The notes under the pieces are model-generated. The model did not search any database. It worked only from the letters and a program-made list of their open reading frames with translations, and was not told the origin of the DNA. A stretch of DNA of 64,000 nucleotides, from assembly GCF_024721175.1 (NCBI RefSeq), contig NZ_CP099399.1, forward strand, positions 2,232,001 through 2,296,000. The letters are read 5' to 3'. Below, piece by piece: positions 53,874-62,995 of this stretch. A program made the position numbers and the translations under genes. The DNA is from Rhizobium sp. Pop5. Its GTDB lineage: Bacteria > Pseudomonadota > Alphaproteobacteria > Rhizobiales > Rhizobiaceae. How positions within the stretch are numbered: the first letter of the stretch is position 1; the number at the start of each line of letters is the position of its first letter.

Positions 53874-54758
53874 ATGCGCATATTCGTCACTGGAGCCACG
53901 GGCTGGGTCGGCTCGGCCGTCGTCAATGAATTGATCGCCGCCGGCCATCAGGTGCTCGGCCTCACCCGTTCGGAAAAAGGCGCCGAAGAACTGGCGGCCG
54001 CCGGCGCTGCGGTCCATCGCGGCTCGCTGGAAGATCTGGAAGGACTGAAGCGCGGCGCGGCCGAGGCCGATGGCGTCATCCATACCGGCTTCAATCATGA
54101 TTTCTCGAAATTCGCCGAAAACTGCGCCCTCGACCGGCGCGCCATCGAGGCGCTCGGCGAAGCTCTCCAGGGCTCCAACCGGCCGCTGCTCGTCACCGCG
54201 GGCCTCGGCCATGCGCCCGGTCGCATCGGCACCGAGAAGGATCCGCCGATGCCGACGTCGGAAACCTATCCCCGCGCCTCCGAAATCATCGCGGTCTCGC
54301 TCGTCGCCCGCGGCGTGCGCGCCGCCACCGTCCGCCTTCCGCCATCCGTGCACGGCCATGGCGATCACGGCTTCGTGCCGATGCTGATCGAGACCGCGCG
54401 GCGGACGGGCATGTCAGCCTATATCGGCGAAGGGCAGAACCGCTGGCCGGCCGTACACCGGCTCGATGCAGCCCGTCTCTACCGCCTGGCGATCGAACGC
54501 GGCGCCGTCGGCGGCCCGTACGTCGCGGTCGCCGAAGAGGGCGTGGTTTTCCGCCAGATCGCCGAACTCATCGGCCGGCGGCTCAACGTGCCCACAGCCT
54601 CGCTGTTGCCAGAAGAGGCGGCAGGGCATTTCGGCTGGTTCGGAATGTTCACCGGCGTCGACGTGCCGACCTCGAGTGCCGGGACCCGCGCGCTGCTCGG
54701 CTGGAGGCCGGAGCAGCCGGGCCTCATCGCCGATATAGATCATCCGGCGTATTTTTGA
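53874..54758 (+). CDS. NAD-dependent epimerase/dehydratase-type SDR
   Basis: 294 residues; ATG 53874 with CAGGAGATATCGAC. Rossmann [20 protein letters not shown], then [40 protein letters not shown] (Tyr of the extended-SDR site is not in a clear YxxxK) and [18 protein letters not shown]. Extended SDR commonly paired with MmyB-type regulators; substrate unknown. Confidence 0.88.
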   Translation: MRIFVTGATGWVGSAVVNELIAAGHQVLGLTRSEKGAEELAAAGAAVHRGSLEDLEGLKRGAAEADGVIHTGFNHDFSKFAENCALDRRAIEALGEALQGSNRPLLVTAGLGHAPGRIGTEKDPPMPTSETYPRASEIIAVSLVARGVRAATVRLPPSVHGHGDHGFVPMLIETARRTGMSAYIGEGQNRWPAVHRLDAARLYRLAIERGAVGGPYVAVAEEGVVFRQIAELIGRRLNVPTASLLPEEAAGHFGWFGMFTGVDVPTSSAGTRALLGWRPEQPGLIADIDHPAYF

Positions 54759-54806
54759 GAGCCTTGTCTACCCCAGGCACGAGGATGGAGAGGACGTGCC
54801 GTGTGG

Positions 54807-54960
54807 CCCCCTCATCTGCCTGCCGGCATCTTCTCCCCGAGGGGAGAAGCGGAATCGCGGCAACGTCTCGCGTCATTGAAATCTCAGTTTGGGAATGAAG
54901 GTCGTACGGCTTGCCCCTTCTCCCCAGTGGGGAGAAGATGCCGGCAGGCAAATGAGGGGG
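54807..54960. repeat. Palindromic element, family B copy 3
   Basis: CCCCCTCATCTGCCTGCCGG to GGCAGGCAAATGAGGGGG, inner CTTCTCCCC hairpins. Very close to copy 2 at 31611. Confidence 0.8.
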
Positions 54961-55050
54961 CTACCCGGCACATCTTCCAATATGACGCCCCAAAGACGAC
55001 GCGGGTGCGCCGACCGATGAATGCGGGAAAATCACCACGTATCCCCACCA

Positions 55051-55539
55051 TTACCGGATCGAAGCGAGCGTGGCGCAGCAGAAGGCGAGGAAGGTGACCG
55101 CGGCATTGGCGGCATGCGAATATTCCCACTGGCGGCGCAGGCTTTCCCACGCTTCCGGCTGCACGGTCCAATTCTCGGTCGCCAGGTTCGCCGGCCGGGT
55201 GAAGGTCACGAAGATGGCGAGGTTGAGCACGATCAGCGCGGCGGCTGCGATGGAGAGCATCAAGGCCGGTCCATCGGCCCTGAGCACCGCGGCATTGCCG
55301 ATATTCGCAAGAAAGGCGAGCGGCAGCAGAAGGCCGACGATCCACCACCCGGCATAGGCCTGCTGCGCGACAAAATAATCCGCCTTCGCCATTCCGATCT
55401 TGTTCGGAAGCGAGAGAAGATGGGCCGCGGGCGCCATGAGCGCCAGACCGGTGATGATGACGGCCAGGAATCTCACGATGGGTGAACCCGTGACAGCAGA
55501 CAGGGTTCCCGGAAAATATGGAACAGTGTCGGCTTCCAT
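55051..55539 (-). CDS. DUF1772-like membrane protein
   Basis: 162 residues, four TM segments (FLAVIITGLALMAPAAHLLS, AGWWIVGLLLPLAFLANIGN, LMLSIAAAALIVLNLAIFVT, ANAAVTFLAFCCATLASIR). Conserved features LPNKIGM near TM1 and WE/RR before TM4 match the anthrone-oxygenase/DUF1772 group. Start uncertain: ATG 55539 or a GTG ~63 bp downstream. Confidence 0.7.
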   Translation of the reverse strand: MEADTVPYFPGTLSAVTGSPIVRFLAVIITGLALMAPAAHLLSLPNKIGMAKADYFVAQQAYAGWWIVGLLLPLAFLANIGNAAVLRADGPALMLSIAAAALIVLNLAIFVTFTRPANLATENWTVQPEAWESLRRQWEYSHAANAAVTFLAFCCATLASIR

Positions 55540-55580
55540 CGGTTGTCCGGAGGTCGCAAACCTCGAAAAAGGAGCCGAAA

Positions 55581-55754
55581 ATGAGCAAGACCAACGTTCG
55601 AGAAATTCAGAAACGCGCCGAACAGCAGGTCAAGAACACCAGCGCCGGCGGCCACCTCGGCGGCACTTATTTCGGCCAGCAACCCGATGGCAAAACCACA
55701 TCGGACACCACCAATGACAGCGCCAAGGCGCGGCCGAACGACGGGAGCAATTGA
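55581..55754 (+). CDS. Small hydrophilic protein, unknown
   Basis: 57 residues; ATG 55581 with AAAGGAGCCGAAA. MSKTNVREIQKRAEQQVKNT then GGHLGGTYFGQQPDGKTTSD. Likely disordered. Common in rhizobia as a hypothetical protein. Confidence 0.65.
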   Translation: MSKTNVREIQKRAEQQVKNTSAGGHLGGTYFGQQPDGKTTSDTTNDSAKARPNDGSN

Positions 55755-55816
55755 GGCGCGTCCTCTCCTATCGCGTTGCGGTAATAGGATATTTCGAAAG
55801 GGCATGCTGTGGGTTA

Positions 55817-55992
55817 CCCCCCTCTGCCCTGCCGGGCATCTCCCCCACAAGGGGGGAGATTCGCAAGAGGCCTGACCATCCCTCCCTTTCGAACGGCGTC
55901 GACAATCACAATGCCTGAGTTGCTTGGGGAAGCCATCGCGCCCAGCCGATCTCCCTCCTTGTGGGGGAGATGCCCGGCAGGGCAGAGGGGGG
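55817..55992. repeat. RIME-like palindromic element, copy 6 (family A), inverted core
   Basis: Arms as in copy 1. The core is in the same orientation as copy 5 (TGACCATCCCTCCCTTTCGA ... TTGCTTGGGGAAGCC). Confidence 0.85.
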
Positions 55993-56218
55993 TGCAACAC
56001 GGCACAACCTTTCCTCCGTCTCCTTACTCATCCCACATGACATTCTGGCCACATGACATTCTGGAAACCGCGGCAGCCCCTTGGCCTCCTCCCCCTGGCC
56101 TCCTCCCCTTGCCTCCTCAAAGTGGTACTCTCTCGGGCCACCCGTCATTGATCGGCAACGCCTCCGCCCTATTTTCAACCTCAGAGGGATACGGATTGAG
56201 CGAAGGCGGAGGGGCGAC

Positions 56219-57148
56219 GTGGCATCTTATTCGATCGACGATGCGATACGGGAATTGGCCCCGGTTCTCGGCAAGGCGCCGGCGGGCGCCGTCAGCGGCC
56301 AGTGGACGGCCACGACGATGCAGGCCGGCCATTCCTCCCGCACGGGCGGCTATCGCGATGCCGAAGGCAAACACGTGATGGAGGATTCCAGCCATTCGCT
56401 GGGGATCATCGACGACGTCGTCGAAAAGCTCGATCGCGCCGCGCCGCGGCCCATCAACACGGTGGTGATCGGCTGGAAGAAGCCGAAATTTCCCTTCATG
56501 CGCGGAGAGGTCACGCTCAAAACCAGTTTCGACGAAGCGATTGTGCCGCGCGAACCCGACGACCCGATCTACGAGGCGGCGGCCGCCGCGCGGCGCACCT
56601 TCTGGCAGCGCCGTGGCGCGCTGCAGGTGGGCTTTGCCGCTGAGCGCGAAACGGCCAACATCTACAATCAGACGAAATGGTTCGGCCCGCACCGCCGCAT
56701 ACTGGCCATCGACAGCCCGGGAAAGCTGACGCTCGCCACCGACGGTCTCTCGACCCCCTGGGCCGGCGTTGCCGATCCGGAGAACGGCGTCGAATGCGAG
56801 CTCTTCATGGAGTTCGATGCCGCAACGCTGAATGCGGCAGGCGTCGGCAACTGGGCGAACCTTCTGATCAACATCGGCGACCTCGTGGCCGACGGCCACC
56901 ACGTCGCCCGCGATGTCGAGGATCATGGCGCCATCCTCTTCTGCCGGCTGACGGAAGACTACGCGCCGCTCACCCGCATCATGCTGAGCCGCGACGCCAG
57001 CCGGATCGAAGGCCTGCCCTTCGGCTCCGTGCCGCTGATCCTGGTAACGCCGATCACCGAAGCCGAAATCCAGGGACAGGACCTCTCCGACGACTGGTGC
57101 GCCGCGGCCGCACGCCACGCGCTGGCAAAACGCGGGATCAGGAATTGA
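56219..57148 (+). CDS. Suppressor-of-fused (SUFU)-like domain protein
   Basis: 309 residues from GTG 56219, chosen for its GGAGGGGCGAC site. N-terminal ~130 residues unassigned. Residues ~165-300: LTLATDGLSTPWAGVADPEN, GVECELFMEFDAATLNAAGV, NWANLLINIGDLVADGHHVA, FGSVPLILVTPITEAEIQ, which fit the SUFU-like fold. Bacterial SUFU proteins are often immunity or toxin-associated, but no toxin gene is adjacent. Fold assignment is by pattern only. Confidence 0.55.
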   Translation: MASYSIDDAIRELAPVLGKAPAGAVSGQWTATTMQAGHSSRTGGYRDAEGKHVMEDSSHSLGIIDDVVEKLDRAAPRPINTVVIGWKKPKFPFMRGEVTLKTSFDEAIVPREPDDPIYEAAAAARRTFWQRRGALQVGFAAERETANIYNQTKWFGPHRRILAIDSPGKLTLATDGLSTPWAGVADPENGVECELFMEFDAATLNAAGVGNWANLLINIGDLVADGHHVARDVEDHGAILFCRLTEDYAPLTRIMLSRDASRIEGLPFGSVPLILVTPITEAEIQGQDLSDDWCAAAARHALAKRGIRN

Positions 57149-57221
57149 TCCTTGCCCGGGTAGCGCAGCGTTGTCGCAAAACCGGTATCGACCATCTCGA
57201 CGCGGACCCCTGATTTTGCCG

Positions 57222-57485
57222 CTACGATTGCGTGAGAATCACCAAGGTCTCCGGCAAGACTCCGTCATATTCCATCGCTTCCGCCGCCTGGCTGGACTTC
57301 ATGAATTCCGCCAGGCGGTCCATGTCGGGAACGTCCATGACCACACCGACCCGGTTGGAATCTTGTGGATCGACAAACGTACGAATGTTCGTGCAGCCGA
57401 GGGGTTCGAAAACCTCTTTGCGCCGCGGTGACGTGAGCCAGTGTTTGACGTCCTTGACGTCGTGATAGGCCATTATGGTAGGCAT
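57222..57485 (-). CDS. Small dimeric alpha-beta (ABM-like) protein
   Basis: 87 residues; ATG 57485 with GAGAGGAGGACGCC. MPTIMAYHDVKDVKHWLTSP, IRTFVDPQDSNRVGVVMDVP, DRLAEFMKSSQAAEAMEYDG. Ferredoxin-like dimeric barrel pattern, conserved hypothetical in rhizobia. Confidence 0.72.
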   Translation of the reverse strand: MPTIMAYHDVKDVKHWLTSPRRKEVFEPLGCTNIRTFVDPQDSNRVGVVMDVPDMDRLAEFMKSSQAAEAMEYDGVLPETLVILTQS

Positions 57486-57571
57486 GGCGTCCTCCTCTCA
57501 AAGCCGGATAGAACACTACGCCGCGATCGATCGCATTGATATTACCCGGATGGGCGGGATCGTCGCCGGCC

Positions 57572-57871
57572 TTACTCCGTTACGCTTCGAACCAGCCAAT
57601 AAACCGCTATGTGTATAAACGCTAAAGCCAATAATGATACGGCAAACGTTCCCGCCATGCACAAGATGGGGTGCTGTTCAAGCAGCCGGTCAAGCCAAGA
57701 TGAGGGCTCATCACTTGGCTCGTTTAAGACAGACACTATCGCTCTTCGCTCCACCGCAAAACGTAGAGATGTCCAGACAATTGACCACAAAATAACCCAA
57801 GCGATTGGCGATCCATGGACAGCAAGGTAGGCTGGCCCTAATGCAGACGCTACAAGAACAAGAAGGTTCAC
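57572..57871 (-). CDS. Small membrane protein
   Basis: 99 residues with GTG start at 57871. TMs MNLLVLVASALGPAYLAVHG, WVILWSIVWTSLRFAVERRA and ILCMAGTFAVSLLALAFIHI. Lower GC than flanking genes, suggesting separate origin. Unknown function; weak ribosome site. Confidence 0.5.
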   Translation of the reverse strand: MNLLVLVASALGPAYLAVHGSPIAWVILWSIVWTSLRFAVERRAIVSVLNEPSDEPSSWLDRLLEQHPILCMAGTFAVSLLALAFIHIAVYWLVRSVTE

Positions 57872-58129
57872 CTGTCAACTCGCTTTGATTAGGGTCCAAA
57901 TCGGTCGAGTTCAGAAAGCGAGGCTACCACGCGTTGCCTCGCCTGGACTGCTAGCCGGGTGCAATCTAAATTGATGAAGCGAATTACCAAAAATTCAACG
58001 TCTGCAAGGGCTGACAGTGGATTTTAGCCGTATATTCACTCCGGATACTTCCACGGCATTAGCTCGTCGAACTGGCTCTGCCGCCAGCGAAGGGCATATA
58101 AGGACATACCCCCGCATCCGGCATCCTCC
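57872..58129. other. Intergenic, lower-GC stretch
   Basis: Nothing recognised; continues the lower-GC character of the small membrane protein gene. Confidence 0.3.
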
Positions 58130-58198
58130 ACCGCCCCTCATGCTGCAAGGCGCAGCCTCGAAGCGCGCGCTCCGACGCTGCTCCTTGCCATTCTCCGC
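58130..58198. repeat. REP-like repeat (family C)
   Basis: CCCCTCATGCTGCAAGGCGC and AGCCTCGAAGCGCGCGCTCC, at the 3' end of the SRPBCC gene. Confidence 0.5.
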
Positions 58199-58642
58199 CT
58201 ACTCGTTGATGTCAGGCTCCACCACCTGCGCCAGGTTGCGCAGCGAATCCTGCCAGCCGAGATAGCAGGCCTCAGGCGGGATCACATCGGGCACGCCGGC
58301 CTGGGTGATTTCGACTTCGGTGCCGACCGAGACCTTCTTCAGGATCACGGTGACTTCCATTTCGCCGGGCAGGTTCGGATCGTCGAACTTGTCGGTGTAG
58401 CGGACGCGCTCGCCGGGAACGAGTTCGCGGTATTCGCCGCCGAAGGCATGGCTGTGGCCGGTCGTGAAGTTGCGGAAGGACATCCGGAACGTGCCGCCGA
58501 CTGACGGTTCCAGATGATGCACGGTGCAGAGGAAGCCGTTCGGCGGCAGCCATTTGGCGAGCGCGTCGGCCTCGATGAATGCGCGATAGACCTTATCCGG
58601 GCTGGTCGCGAAAACGCGGTGCAGGCGTATGGTGCTTGGCAT
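58199..58642 (-). CDS. SRPBCC (AHSA1-like) protein
   Basis: 147 residues; ATG 58642 with AAAAGGATCACGACC. START-like fold: MPSTIRLHRVFATSPDKVYR, ADALAKWLPPNGFLCTVHHL, GEYRELVPGERVRYTDKF, EVEITQAGVPDVIPPEACYL. Activator-of-Hsp90-ATPase-1-like group; usually a small-ligand-binding protein of unknown role. Confidence 0.9.
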   Translation of the reverse strand: MPSTIRLHRVFATSPDKVYRAFIEADALAKWLPPNGFLCTVHHLEPSVGGTFRMSFRNFTTGHSHAFGGEYRELVPGERVRYTDKFDDPNLPGEMEVTVILKKVSVGTEVEITQAGVPDVIPPEACYLGWQDSLRNLAQVVEPDINE

Positions 58643-58767
58643 GGTCGTGATCCTTTTTGGATGGACGGAATGGACGAGCCTAGGACGGGCGGGACCTGAG
58701 CGATCCGACACCGGATCGGCCTTTTATTCAAGATAAATTGCCGGCGGCAAGCGGCCCGGTCTTATCC

Positions 58768-58847
58768 GGCGAGCGGCTCAGCCATGCGGCGAGCGGCTCA
58801 GCCGTGCGGCGAGCGGCTCAGCCGTGCGGCGAGCGGCTCAGCCGGGC
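58768..58847. repeat. Four tandem 20-bp repeats
   Basis: Unit GGCGAGCGGCTCAGCCGTGC repeated four times (58768, 58788, 58808, 58828) with one or two changes. The last unit contains the TGA stop of the GFA-family gene, so the array grew from that gene's 3' end. Confidence 0.9.
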
Positions 58848-59251
58848 ATGCCGTCGAATTGCGGGAGATCGAGCGGCTTTGCCCATTTCAGCCGGCGCCG
58901 GGTGAACATTTCCACTCCGGGCTCGATCAGTTCGGGCCGGTCTAGGCTGCCGAGCGTCACGAAGACGAGGCCGGGGAAGCTTTCCAGATTGCTGCTGAAC
59001 AGCCGGGAGCCGCACTCGCCGCAGAAGTTGCGGTCGAGCCCCTTGCCGGAATCGGCGATATAGTGAAACGCCTTGGGGCTGCCTGAGATCAGGGTGAAAT
59101 CCTCCTCCGGCACGGCGAAGAAGGTCGCCGCCTCGCCGCCCGTTGCCCTCTTGCAATCCATGCAGTGGCAGTCGGCGACGAAATTCGGATCGGTGCCGAA
59201 TTCGAATTTCACCGCGCCGCAGGCGCATTGCCCGGTATATTTCCTGCTCAT
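58838..59251 (-). CDS. GFA (Mss4-like, glutathione-dependent formaldehyde-activating) family protein
   Basis: 137 residues; ATG 59251 with GAGGGAGGTTTGACGC. Zinc Cys clusters: GQCACGAVKFEF, DCHCMDCKRATG and FCGECGSRLF. Then SNLESFPGLVFVTLGSLDRP. Family members bind glutathione adducts or act in small-molecule detoxification; not a proven formaldehyde enzyme. Overlaps the tandem repeat at its 3' end. Confidence 0.9.
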   Translation of the reverse strand: MSRKYTGQCACGAVKFEFGTDPNFVADCHCMDCKRATGGEAATFFAVPEEDFTLISGSPKAFHYIADSGKGLDRNFCGECGSRLFSSNLESFPGLVFVTLGSLDRPELIEPGVEMFTRRRLKWAKPLDLPQFDGMPG

Positions 59252-59435
59252 GCGTCAAACCTCCCTCGATCAGCGCAGCAGATCCCCGGTCAGCTTTGCT
59301 GATCGGGCCGTGTTGAACCATCATGCGGGCTCCGCGGTAAAGCCGAGGCCAAGCCGCGCATGTTTGTGGGGAATGATCCCGGCGTCCCGGGATCATGCAA
59401 AGCTTCAAAACGACAGAGTGCCGGCGCGTTGCGCC

Positions 59436-60128
59436 TTATGCCGCGGCCTGTTTTCTCAAGGCGGCGAGAAGTGTACGGGCGCCTTCTTTCGACGAGGCCG
59501 GGTTCTGGCCGGTGATCAGCAACCCGTCCTGGACGACGTGCACGGCCCAATCGGCCACCGAGGAAAACTTTGCCCCCTGATCCCTCAGCTCGTCCTCGAC
59601 CAGATAGGGAACGACGTCGATCAGATGCACGGCATCCTCCTCGGAATTGGTGAAGCCGGTGACCTTGCGGCCGCTGACGATCGGCTTGCCATCCGGCGTC
59701 TTCACATTCATCAGGATTCCCGGTGCGTGACAGACGAGCGCCACCGGCTTTCCCGCCGCAAACATGTCCTCGATCAGCGACAGCGCGTGGCGATCGTTCG
59801 TCAGATCCCAGAGCGGGCCGTGGCCGCCGGGGAAGAACACGCTATCGTAATCCGCCGCGCGGATTTCGGAGAGCTTCAAAGTGTTGGCCAGTGCGGACTT
59901 TGCAGCCGGATCCCCTTCGAACCGCCGCGTTTCGTCGGTCTGGAAGTCGGGCTCGTTGCTCTTCGGATCGAGCGGCGGCTGGCCGCCCTTCGGCGAAGCA
60001 AGCGTGATGTCGACGCCCGCATCACGGAAAACGAAATAAGGGGCGGCGAATTCCTCCAGCCAGAACCCGGTCTTCCTGCCGGTGTCTCCCAGCTGGTCAT
60101 GCGATGTGAGAACCATGAGAATTTTCAT
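59436..60128 (-). CDS. DJ-1/PfpI-type glyoxalase III / Hsp31-like protein
   Basis: 230 residues; ATG 60128 with GAAGGAGCTGGGCA. TGFWLEEFAAPYFVFRDAGV, DSVFFPGGHGPLWDLTNDRH, nucleophile Cys in VALVCHAPGILMN (Cys-His). Size and motifs match class I glutamine-amidotransferase-like Hsp31/glyoxalase III proteins that detoxify methylglyoxal without glutathione. Confidence 0.92.
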   Translation of the reverse strand: MKILMVLTSHDQLGDTGRKTGFWLEEFAAPYFVFRDAGVDITLASPKGGQPPLDPKSNEPDFQTDETRRFEGDPAAKSALANTLKLSEIRAADYDSVFFPGGHGPLWDLTNDRHALSLIEDMFAAGKPVALVCHAPGILMNVKTPDGKPIVSGRKVTGFTNSEEDAVHLIDVVPYLVEDELRDQGAKFSSVADWAVHVVQDGLLITGQNPASSKEGARTLLAALRKQAAA

Positions 60129-60357
60129 TGCCCAGCTCCTTCATTCGCCGCGACCAAAGCCGCCGGCGTCCGGGTTTACGGTGAAATACTGCTGCGGATC
60201 TCATGCTGAAACAGCCCAAACCTTAAACCCACGGCCGCCATGACACAAGCTCCGGCGCCGGCTGTTTCTACTCAGGGGCGTGGTGGCCCATCGTCGAGGA
60301 ACCGCTCGCCCGTTCGGTTGTTTATCTGCCATGGCGTGCCACACGGCACGCCCACTC

Positions 60358-61404
60358 CTACCCCGCCAAAATCGTTCGCACCAGATCCGCATGATGGACC
60401 TCGGCGACGTCGGGATGGGAGCGCAGGCGGCTCTTCAGCTGGTTGATGCCGACCTCGCGAAAGATCGGGTTGAGCGGGTCGGTGGAGATGCCGCGCTCGG
60501 CCCGTTTCAGCTCTTCGGGAAGGTCGATGACGGGGATCGTCGCGTCCGGGCGCGAGCCGAGGAAGAAGGCGACGGAGAAGCGCTCGACGCCGGCCGGCGG
60601 TGCGACGACATCATGGACATCGGCGCGAACGAAGCCGTTGGTCGCAAGCTCCAGAAGCTCGCCGGTATTGATGACGAAGGTGCCCGGCACCGGCGGCGCG
60701 CTGATCCACTCGCCCTCTTCCGTGCGTACGCGCAAGCCCGGCGTCCTGTCCTGGAGAAGCACGGTGACGAAGCCGCCATCCCTGTGCGCGCCGACACCCT
60801 GATCGGTTTCGGCGACCTCGCGCCCGGGATAGCGGATGATTTTCAGAAGCTGCGAGGGCTGTGGCTCGTAAATCTCGGCAAAGACCTCTTCCGGCTGGCC
60901 GAGGGCTGATGCGATCGCCTTCAGGATGTCGATGCCGATGCGCGTCACCTCGGCCTGATAGGCAAGCAGCAGCGGCTTCAGCTCCGGCAGGGTCGCCGGC
61001 CACTGGTTCGGCCCCTGCAGGCGCTTCCATGGCGGCGTCTCCGGCCCGATCTCGGCGGCCTCGCCTTCCGTATTGATGTCGAGCTGCTCGCGCCAATCCT
61101 GCTCGCCGCGCGTGCGCTCCTGCCCCGCCCTGTTATAGCCGCGAAAATGCGGCGACTTGACCATCTCGATCGCGAGCTTCTCTTCCAGCGGAAGCGCAAA
61201 GAAGCGTTTGGCGGTCGCAACCACATCCTCGATCAGCTTCGGATCGACGCCATGCCCCGTGAGATAGAAGAAGCCATGGGCGTGGAGCACATGGCGAAGC
61301 TCGGCGACGAAGGCGGCGCGCTCCTCGGAAGAGCCGTAATAGCGCGAGAGATCAAGGGTCGGCAGCGAGGCCGCCGCATCGATCGGGGAAGATGGAAGGC
61401 TCAT
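60358..61404 (-). CDS. Isopenicillin-N-synthase-like 2OG-Fe(II) oxygenase
   Basis: 348 residues; ATG 61404 with CAGGACACGCC. N-terminal DIOX_N with PTLDLSRYYGSSEERAAFVA, HGFFYLTGHGVDPKLIEDV, FRGYNRAGQERTRG. C-terminal DSBH: VGAHRDGGFVTVLLQD (His-x-Asp), RADVHDVVAPPAGVERFSVA (distal His, 2OG Arg). Non-haem iron oxygenase; close relatives are uncharacterised. Confidence 0.92.
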   Translation of the reverse strand: MSLPSSPIDAAASLPTLDLSRYYGSSEERAAFVAELRHVLHAHGFFYLTGHGVDPKLIEDVVATAKRFFALPLEEKLAIEMVKSPHFRGYNRAGQERTRGEQDWREQLDINTEGEAAEIGPETPPWKRLQGPNQWPATLPELKPLLLAYQAEVTRIGIDILKAIASALGQPEEVFAEIYEPQPSQLLKIIRYPGREVAETDQGVGAHRDGGFVTVLLQDRTPGLRVRTEEGEWISAPPVPGTFVINTGELLELATNGFVRADVHDVVAPPAGVERFSVAFFLGSRPDATIPVIDLPEELKRAERGISTDPLNPIFREVGINQLKSRLRSHPDVAEVHHADLVRTILAG

Positions 61405-61575
61405 GGCGTGTCCTGAAGCTGGCGGCGTGGTGAAGGCGTCTGACGAGCATAGGCTGAAACGGCGTGGTTTGAACGACGCCGCATTCGCTGTTCCCCCGGC
61501 TCCATGAAAAAGCTTTTCGTGAGGGAAAGGCACTGGGAAACAAACATCCGTCTCTTGTAAAGGAATGCCGCGCAG

Positions 61576-62553
61576 TCAGGCCGCTGACTCCTGCGCAGCC
61601 AAAATCTTGCGCGCCGTAAATTGCCGTTGATGGAAAATCCGCACGGACAGAACGACGCCGGCGATCAGGACAAGGACGCCGGCGATTTCGATCGGGCTCG
61701 GCCAGCGCGCATGGACGATGAGCCCGCCGACGACACCGAAGGCCGTTTCCGACACGATCAATTGCGCGGCAAGCGCAACCGGCAGGCTCCGTGACGCAAC
61801 GTTCCAGGCCCAGACGCCGCCCACGGTTGCCAGCAGCGCCAGAGAGGTGCCCCAGACATAGAGGCCGCCGGCTGCACTCCAGCCGAATCCCAGTGTCGGA
61901 AGCCGGAAGAGGTCCATCGCAGCGCCGAGAGGATAGAAGGCCAGCATCAGGACGCCGCCGCCGACCAATATCAGCGCCGACCAGACGCCGGAGGGCATTT
62001 CCGGCCGGGCGGCGAGTGCAGCCTGATTGGCGAGCGCGAACCAGACCCAAAGCCCGACGGCGGCAAGCGCCAGCGGCACGCCAACCCACAGCGATCGCAC
62101 GGAATTCAATCCTTCAGCCGTGAAGGCTGTGCCATTGACGAGAGCGAGGCCGGCCACGACAAGAGCCAGTGGCATCACCAGCGATCGCCATGGCAAGGAG
62201 CCCTGACGCTGATTGCCGACAACCATCAAGACGATCGGCACCAGGCCGAGGAAGGCCGGAGCGATGACCGGGCCGGCAAAAACGGCCGCGCCCGTCACCG
62301 TCAGGAAGTAGCCGACATATCCGACGAAGGCGAGCCGGATGGCGTCCAGACAATTGCGAAGCGTCAGATGCCGCATGATGCCCTTGCCCGAGAACAGGAT
62401 GTAAAGTCCGACGAGCGCCGAGACGACATGACGGACGAGGGCAAAATCGAAGGTGGAATAGTCGCCGATGATGAAGGGCACGACGAAATTGAGCGAAAAG
62501 GCAAAGGCTGCAAAGAGAGCGGCCGACACGCCGACATAGAAGAGTTTGTCCAT
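61576..62553 (-). CDS. DMT/EamA-family transporter
   Basis: 325 residues; ATG 62553 with CGGGGTGCCGTG. About ten TMs: MDKLFYVGVSAALFAAFAFS, LSTFDFALV-type loop with ALVRHVVSALVGLYILFSG, VGVPLALAAVGLWVWFALAN, ALILVGGGVLMLAFYPLGAA, LAAQLIVSETAFGVVGGLIV, IEIAGVLVLIAGVVLSVRIF. Inner-membrane metabolite or drug exporter; substrate unknown. Confidence 0.88.
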   Translation of the reverse strand: MDKLFYVGVSAALFAAFAFSLNFVVPFIIGDYSTFDFALVRHVVSALVGLYILFSGKGIMRHLTLRNCLDAIRLAFVGYVGYFLTVTGAAVFAGPVIAPAFLGLVPIVLMVVGNQRQGSLPWRSLVMPLALVVAGLALVNGTAFTAEGLNSVRSLWVGVPLALAAVGLWVWFALANQAALAARPEMPSGVWSALILVGGGVLMLAFYPLGAAMDLFRLPTLGFGWSAAGGLYVWGTSLALLATVGGVWAWNVASRSLPVALAAQLIVSETAFGVVGGLIVHARWPSPIEIAGVLVLIAGVVLSVRIFHQRQFTARKILAAQESAA

Positions 62554-62750
62554 CACGGCACCCCGTTGACGTTGCGTCACTGAGCCTCTGATCTCCGTGA
62601 CACCGCAGGCTTCGCTCGGTTTCAAGCGAACCCCTGATCGGATGGAGAAATGTACCGACCGGGAGCCTTGCCCGGTATCCCGCGAAAATGAGAACCACCC
62701 TCTCGGAGTTGATGCATCGGATGGTGAAGCGAGGGTCGCGCCAAGGGTTT

Positions 62751-62894
62751 CCCCTCCCCAACCCCTCCTCACAAGGAGGGGACTAACGCGCGGCCACCAA
62801 CTGTGACAAAGCCCACCTCACTGCGGATAACACAGTGAATTGGGCGAGGCGATCGCAACATCGAAGCCCCTCCCCCTTGTGGGGAGGGGTTTTT
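62751..62894. repeat. Palindromic element, family E, with terminator-like end
   Basis: Left arm CCCCTCCTCACAAGGAGGGG. The right arm CCCCTCCCC-CTTGT-GGGGAGGGG (62867-62889) is followed by TTTTT. Lies between two leftward genes; the T run favours rightward termination, though no rightward gene ends here. Confidence 0.6.
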
Positions 62895-62995
62895 AGCGGA
62901 TCCGAACCGGACAGGTGTGCGTCAAATCCAGAACCGGTGCCCAAATTGTCCCTGGCGATCGGGATCCGACCGCAAGCGCCACCGTCAAAGAGCGC

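Noticed and set aside
58768..58847. CRISPR array
   Set aside because: Units are contiguous 20-mers without spacers; simple tandem duplication.
62867..62894. Intrinsic terminator of the DMT or EAL gene
   Set aside because: The T run lies on the rightward side while both neighbours are transcribed leftward; better explained as part of a palindromic repeat.
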